Shown: positions 7,162-10,088 of the stretch, in pieces | How positions within the stretch are numbered: position 1 is the stretch's first letter | Layout of the letters: each line of letters opens with the position of its first letter | Assembly: GCA_900757905.1 (NCBI GenBank) | Contig: CAAEPN010000156.1 | Location: 1-10,088, forward strand | Direction of reading: 5' to 3' | Length of the DNA stretch: 10,088 nt | Origin: Clostridia bacterium | GTDB lineage: Bacteria; Bacillota; Clostridia; Oscillospirales; CAG-382 | Notes under the pieces: generated by a model | Told to the model about the DNA's origin: nothing | Databases searched by the model: none | The model's input: the letters and a program-made list of their open reading frames with translations, nothing else | Program-made: the position numbers and the translations under genes

Positions 7162-8268
7162 ATGGCAGAAAAAGTACCGGTATTCGGCAAAAGTCTTTAT
7201 GACTACATGACCGATGAAAATATGACACAAAACGAAAGCGGCGTCAAAATTCCCGGCGACTGCACAAGCGCTTTTGAACACGCCTTTGCCGACGTTGCCG
7301 AAAAGAAAAACACGCTTTTGACCGTTCCGGCCGGCGATTATACGCTGTACAAACCGCTTGTTCTGCCCAACGGTCTCTTTCTCGACGTTCATCCGCATGC
7401 GGAGATCGCGTTTTGCGGCTTTGAAACCGACGAAAAAGCGGAAAATATCCGCATTCGCGGCGGCATTTGGCGTCTTCAGGGCGACGCGGCCGATATGTGC
7501 GCGTTTGAGTTTTCGGACGCTTGCGGCATAACGCTTGAAAACACAAAGATCTACGCCGGACGCGGCGCGGCAGCCGGTTTCTGCGGCGGCAGCGATATTC
7601 GCTTGGAAAGCTGCTCGTTCTATGGGCTTCCCGGAACGGACGACGCGGCAAGCGCCGGTGTGCTTTTGGGCGGTTCGCTTTGCTGCGTGTCGCTTGAGGG
7701 ACTCTATTCCCACGGCTGCGACCGCTTTATTGAAATCAGCGAAAATACCGCTCTTGAACAGCTTTCCGCCAAAGCAATTACCAGCGACGATTGTTTGTAT
7801 TTTGTCTATGGCAGCAAGGCGGCTGTAAAAAGCGCCGTATTGCATGACCTTTCGGGTTGTGCGCACATCGACGCGGTCTACCTTTCCGACTGCACGCTGG
7901 AAAAACTCGAAATGCGCGGTCTTGACCTATACAACGGCTTTTTCGTGTTTGCGCGCAACAAAGTGGGAAAAATACGCCTCGAACGCTTCCGCCGCCGCTA
8001 CGACCTCGACAAGAACGCGGCCACCAAGGGCAGTCTTTCCATTTTCGGACAAGGCTGCCGGATAAATGCGGACATTGTTTCGCTCGATTCCATTTTGCGT
8101 ACCGGGAAGCTCTGTCCGGGCATCAAATTAAACGCCGCGCGCCGCTCCTCGCCGCTCATCCAGCCCGACACGCCGTTTGTGTATACGTTTGACGCGCTTC
8201 TTGCCGAAACGGACAAATATATCATGCCCTCCGGTAGCTTTGACTCGTTTACCATAACGGGCAATTAA
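7162..8268 (+). CDS. Unrecognised right-handed beta-helix protein, distantly like GH28/pectate lyase superfamily, no signal peptide
   Basis: A 368-residue protein I cannot name. The N-terminal part, AFADVAEKKNTLLTVPAGDYTLYKPLVLPNG (41-71), fits the opening of GH28/pectate-lyase-3 type beta-helix proteins, where a helix is followed by VPAGxY and LxLxxG. IRIRGGIWRLQG (96-107) resembles their GGxIDGQG turn, and repeated short strands (for example FEFSDACGITLENTKIY and SDIRLESCSFYG) continue the helix. SDDC (208-211) in TSDDCLYFVYGS recalls the GDDC motif of GH28, but the other catalytic motifs (NTD, GHG, RIK) are not visible, so enzyme activity is uncertain. There is no signal peptide or membrane segment, and 14 cysteines are present, which fits the reducing cytoplasm. 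The start is supported by GAGGA (7151-7155), six bases upstream. It lies 24 bases after the phosphopantetheinyl transferase gene and 35 before a methyltransferase gene; this context gives no clear role. Confidence 0.7.
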   Translation: MAEKVPVFGKSLYDYMTDENMTQNESGVKIPGDCTSAFEHAFADVAEKKNTLLTVPAGDYTLYKPLVLPNGLFLDVHPHAEIAFCGFETDEKAENIRIRGGIWRLQGDAADMCAFEFSDACGITLENTKIYAGRGAAAGFCGGSDIRLESCSFYGLPGTDDAASAGVLLGGSLCCVSLEGLYSHGCDRFIEISENTALEQLSAKAITSDDCLYFVYGSKAAVKSAVLHDLSGCAHIDAVYLSDCTLEKLEMRGLDLYNGFFVFARNKVGKIRLERFRRRYDLDKNAATKGSLSIFGQGCRINADIVSLDSILRTGKLCPGIKLNAARRSSPLIQPDTPFVYTFDALLAETDKYIMPSGSFDSFTITGN

Positions 8269-8303
8269 CCTTACAAACCCTTTCCGAAAGGATTTCACTT
8301 TTT

Positions 8304-9179
8304 ATGTGGTATACCTCCGATTTTAACGATTATGAGCTTTTAGACACCTCCGACGGAGAGCGTCTTGAGCGTTGGAAGGACATTCTTCTCATCCGTCCCG
8401 ACCCGCAGGTGCTTTGGAAAAATGTGCGCCGTCATCCGCTCTGGAGCAAGGCAAACGCCCACTATCACCGTTCCGCCAAGGGCGGCGGTTCGTGGGAGAT
8501 CAAGCATTTAAACGACGACCTTTTGAACAAGGGCTGGCGCATTGACCGCAAAAAAATGTCGTTTTGCGTGCGTCCGACCGGCTTCAAGCATACCGGCGTT
8601 TTCCCGGAACAGGCCGTCAACTGGGATTTTATCACGGAAAAGATCGAAAAAGCAAACCGTCCCGTGTCCGTGCTCAACCTGTTCGCCTACACCGGCGGCG
8701 CAACGCTTGCCGCAGCAAGCGCAGGAGCATCAGTCTGCCATGTGGACGCCTCAAAGGGCATTGTCGCATGGGCAAAGGAAAACGCGGCGCTTTCGGGACT
8801 TAGCGACGCGCCGATCCGCTACATTGTGGACGACTGCAAAAAATTTATCGAGCGCGAGCTTCGGCGCGGCCACACATACGATGCCATTATTATGGATCCG
8901 CCGTCCTACGGCAGAGGGCCGGGCGGCGAAGTATGGAAGCTTGAGGACGGCGTGGATGAGCTTGTTGCGCTTGCTGCCCGGCTTCTTTCGGACAACGCGC
9001 TGTTTATGCTCATCAATTCCTATACGGCAGGCCTTTCCGCGTCAACCATGGGTTATTTATTGAATCTGCATGTCCGCGCGTCCCACGGCGGCAAGGTGAG
9101 CGCCGAAGAGATCGGCATTCCTGTCACCCAAACCGGTGCGATTCTGCCATCCGGCAGCAGCGCTCGCTGGGAAAATTAG
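8304..9179 (+). CDS. Class I SAM-dependent methyltransferase (COG1092-like)
   Basis: A 291-residue cytoplasmic methyltransferase with a Rossmann fold. Motif I is VLNLFAYTGGATLAAASAGA (123-142), the acidic residue ending strand 2 is Asp148 in CHVDASKG, Asp177 lies in VDDCKKF, and motif IV is IIMDPPSYGRGPGGEVWKLE (195-214). The DPPSYGRG-type motif and the overall order match the COG1092 group, whose best-known member RlmI makes m5C1962 in 23S rRNA. Two differences stand out: the N-terminal PUA domain of RlmI is missing, and the place where RlmI carries its catalytic-cysteine SCS motif reads INSYTAGLS (237-245) without cysteine. A nucleic acid substrate is plausible but m5C chemistry is doubtful; the target is unknown. 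AAAGGA (8287-8292) lies 11 bases before the ATG, slightly far. The upstream gene ends 35 bases before; an mltG-like gene begins 67 bases after the stop. Confidence 0.88.
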   Translation: MWYTSDFNDYELLDTSDGERLERWKDILLIRPDPQVLWKNVRRHPLWSKANAHYHRSAKGGGSWEIKHLNDDLLNKGWRIDRKKMSFCVRPTGFKHTGVFPEQAVNWDFITEKIEKANRPVSVLNLFAYTGGATLAAASAGASVCHVDASKGIVAWAKENAALSGLSDAPIRYIVDDCKKFIERELRRGHTYDAIIMDPPSYGRGPGGEVWKLEDGVDELVALAARLLSDNALFMLINSYTAGLSASTMGYLLNLHVRASHGGKVSAEEIGIPVTQTGAILPSGSSARWEN

Positions 9180-9246
9180 ACTCATGGCAGCCATCACCCC
9201 AAACGCATAAAACACCTATTTTTGACCATTTTACAGGAGATCTTTC

Positions 9247-10088
9247 ATGGACGACAACAAAAATACCAACCGTTCCGAGCCGGAAAACCTCCCTCAAACT
9301 CCAAATGTAAATAACGACAGCGACGCGGACGATATCGACGACGTTATCAAGGTGTTCCATAAAGACCGCACGGCAAACACCTCGGTGCCGCCGCATTCTT
9401 CGTTTTCCTTTTCCGCAGAACCGGCAAAGCAAGCTTCCGCAAAGCCGCCTGTTTCCAAACCGGTTACTTCTGCGTCCGCAAAGCCGGCCGAACCGGTCAA
9501 ACCGACTAAACCGGCAGAAAGCAAGCCTGTCGTCGATGCCGACGCGGACGTCAAGCCGTATACGCGTGCGCCAATGCCGCAAAACACGGCACAAAAGGCG
9601 CCGCAGAACACCGCTTCGGACACCGTAAAACGCGCCGATATCCCGCAAAAGCCGAAGTCCGCTCCTACGCCGTCTGTCCCTACGCCGACAAAAGTGGATT
9701 TTGACGCAGTGAAACCGAAACCGCCGAAACAGAATCCTCCGCCCAAAGCAGAAGATCCCGCTGCCGCTTCGCATACTGTCTCGCCCAATAAAGCCGCGTC
9801 CGCCGTCAGTCTTGACGACTTCAACCGTGGCGAAAATGCAGCAAAAGAGGCACGAAAAAAGAAAAATAACGACAAGGTGAAAGTGTCGTTTCTCGGTTCT
9901 GTGCCGGTAGGCGTAGCAAAATTATTCTTGTATATCGCTTTTGTGGCGCTTTGTTCGTTCTTCATTGTCAATACGGTAATAAACGTCGGAAACGATGTGT
10001 TTGCTTTTGTCAAAAAAGACGCCGCCGGGAATCCGGTTGCCGAGCTGCGAGAGGATATGAACGTGACGGTAAACATTCCCGAGGGCGC
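9247..10088 (+). CDS. MltG-like endolytic transglycosylase, N-terminal part (3' end cut by window)
   Basis: The frame is open from the ATG at 9247 to the window end, giving 280 residues. It begins with a soluble, low-complexity region of about 218 residues rich in Pro, Lys, Ala and acidic residues, with many KPxxKP-like steps between residues 58 and 160 and a basic patch KEARKKKNNDK (200-210). One membrane segment follows (about 226-247), then NDVFAFVKKD (249-258) and, at the edge, VTVNIPEG (273-280). In Bacillota, membrane anchors ending in a DVFAF-type segment followed by VTIPEG are typical of MltG/YceG, an endolytic murein transglycosylase that cuts nascent glycan strands outside the membrane; the VTIPEG stretch opens its LysM-like subdomain. 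The catalytic domain is beyond the window, so the name is an inference. AGGAG at 9235-9239, seven bases upstream, supports the start. An anchored wall protein of another family is the main alternative. Confidence 0.72.
   Translation, partial: MDDNKNTNRSEPENLPQTPNVNNDSDADDIDDVIKVFHKDRTANTSVPPHSSFSFSAEPAKQASAKPPVSKPVTSASAKPAEPVKPTKPAESKPVVDADADVKPYTRAPMPQNTAQKAPQNTASDTVKRADIPQKPKSAPTPSVPTPTKVDFDAVKPKPPKQNPPPKAEDPAAASHTVSPNKAASAVSLDDFNRGENAAKEARKKKNNDKVKVSFLGSVPVGVAKLFLYIAFVALCSFFIVNTVINVGNDVFAFVKKDAAGNPVAELREDMNVTVNIPEG

Noticed and set aside
6964..7866. 300-residue open frame on the - strand across the phosphopantetheinyl transferase and beta-helix genes
   Set aside because: It spans the boundary of two well-supported + strand genes, has no ribosome binding site or family motif that I can see, and reflects the codon bias of the sense strand.
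9221..9246. TTGACC-like -35 box before the mltG-like gene
   Set aside because: A -10 box at the normal distance would fall on the ribosome binding site and start codon, and no TATAAT-like sequence is there.
9294..10076. 260-residue open frame on the - strand opposite the mltG-like gene
   Set aside because: It is rich in Phe, Ala, Ser and Thr as expected from the antisense of a Lys/Pro/Ala-rich gene, has no recognisable motif, and the + strand frame has a good ribosome binding site, a membrane segment and the VTVNIPEG motif.
1..10088. Mobile elements, CRISPR array, tRNA/rRNA genes, phage or defence genes
   Set aside because: No transposase or integrase motifs, no regularly spaced direct repeats, no tRNA-like cloverleaf and no terminal inverted repeats were seen; composition and strand use are uniform throughout.

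Overview
The window looks like ordinary chromosomal DNA from a low-GC-lineage (Bacillota) bacterium, most likely an uncultured member of class Clostridia related to the Oscillospiraceae/Ruminococcaceae. The grounds are the gene content (murI next to a DUF1934 gene, a secreted S41 protease with a peptidoglycan-binding tail, an MltG-type protein ending its membrane anchor in a VTVNIPEG segment), AGGAGG-like ribosome binding sites and a consensus SigA-type promoter. The lineage is an inference from protein flavour; no rRNA or other decisive marker is present. All recognised genes lie on the + strand and are tightly spaced, with no gene-free stretch longer than 300 bases.

Layout: (1) positions 2-364 hold the C-terminal half of the phosphate importer ATPase PstB, followed by a clear intrinsic terminator (about 424-452). 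(2) A strong extended -10 promoter (502-530) starts a new transcription unit. (3) It reads through murI (glutamate racemase, 603-1445), a DUF1934 beta-barrel protein (1463-2167), a secreted S41 C-terminal-processing protease (2212-4017), gyrA (4089-6629), a 4'-phosphopantetheinyl transferase (6631-7137), an unrecognised intracellular right-handed beta-helix protein (7162-8268), a COG1092-like SAM-dependent methyltransferase (8304-9179), and the start of an MltG-like endolytic transglycosylase (9247 to the window end). I saw no convincing terminator or second promoter between 603 and 10088, so these may be one long operon or several loosely coupled units.

Together the genes cover cell-wall metabolism (D-glutamate supply, a processing protease with a wall-binding domain, glycan strand termination), DNA supercoiling, carrier-protein activation and nucleic acid modification. 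This is a housekeeping cluster; I found no mobile element, CRISPR array, defence island, tRNA or rRNA.

The points most worth a second look are the Asn-to-Gly change next to the catalytic cysteine of MurI, the alanine at the GyrA quinolone-determining serine position, an unusually long insertion inside the DUF1934 barrel, the cysteine-rich GH28-like beta-helix protein without a signal peptide, the loss of the usual cysteine motif in the methyltransferase, and the very long proline/lysine/alanine-rich cytoplasmic tail of the MltG-like protein. None of these amounts to a demonstrated new system.
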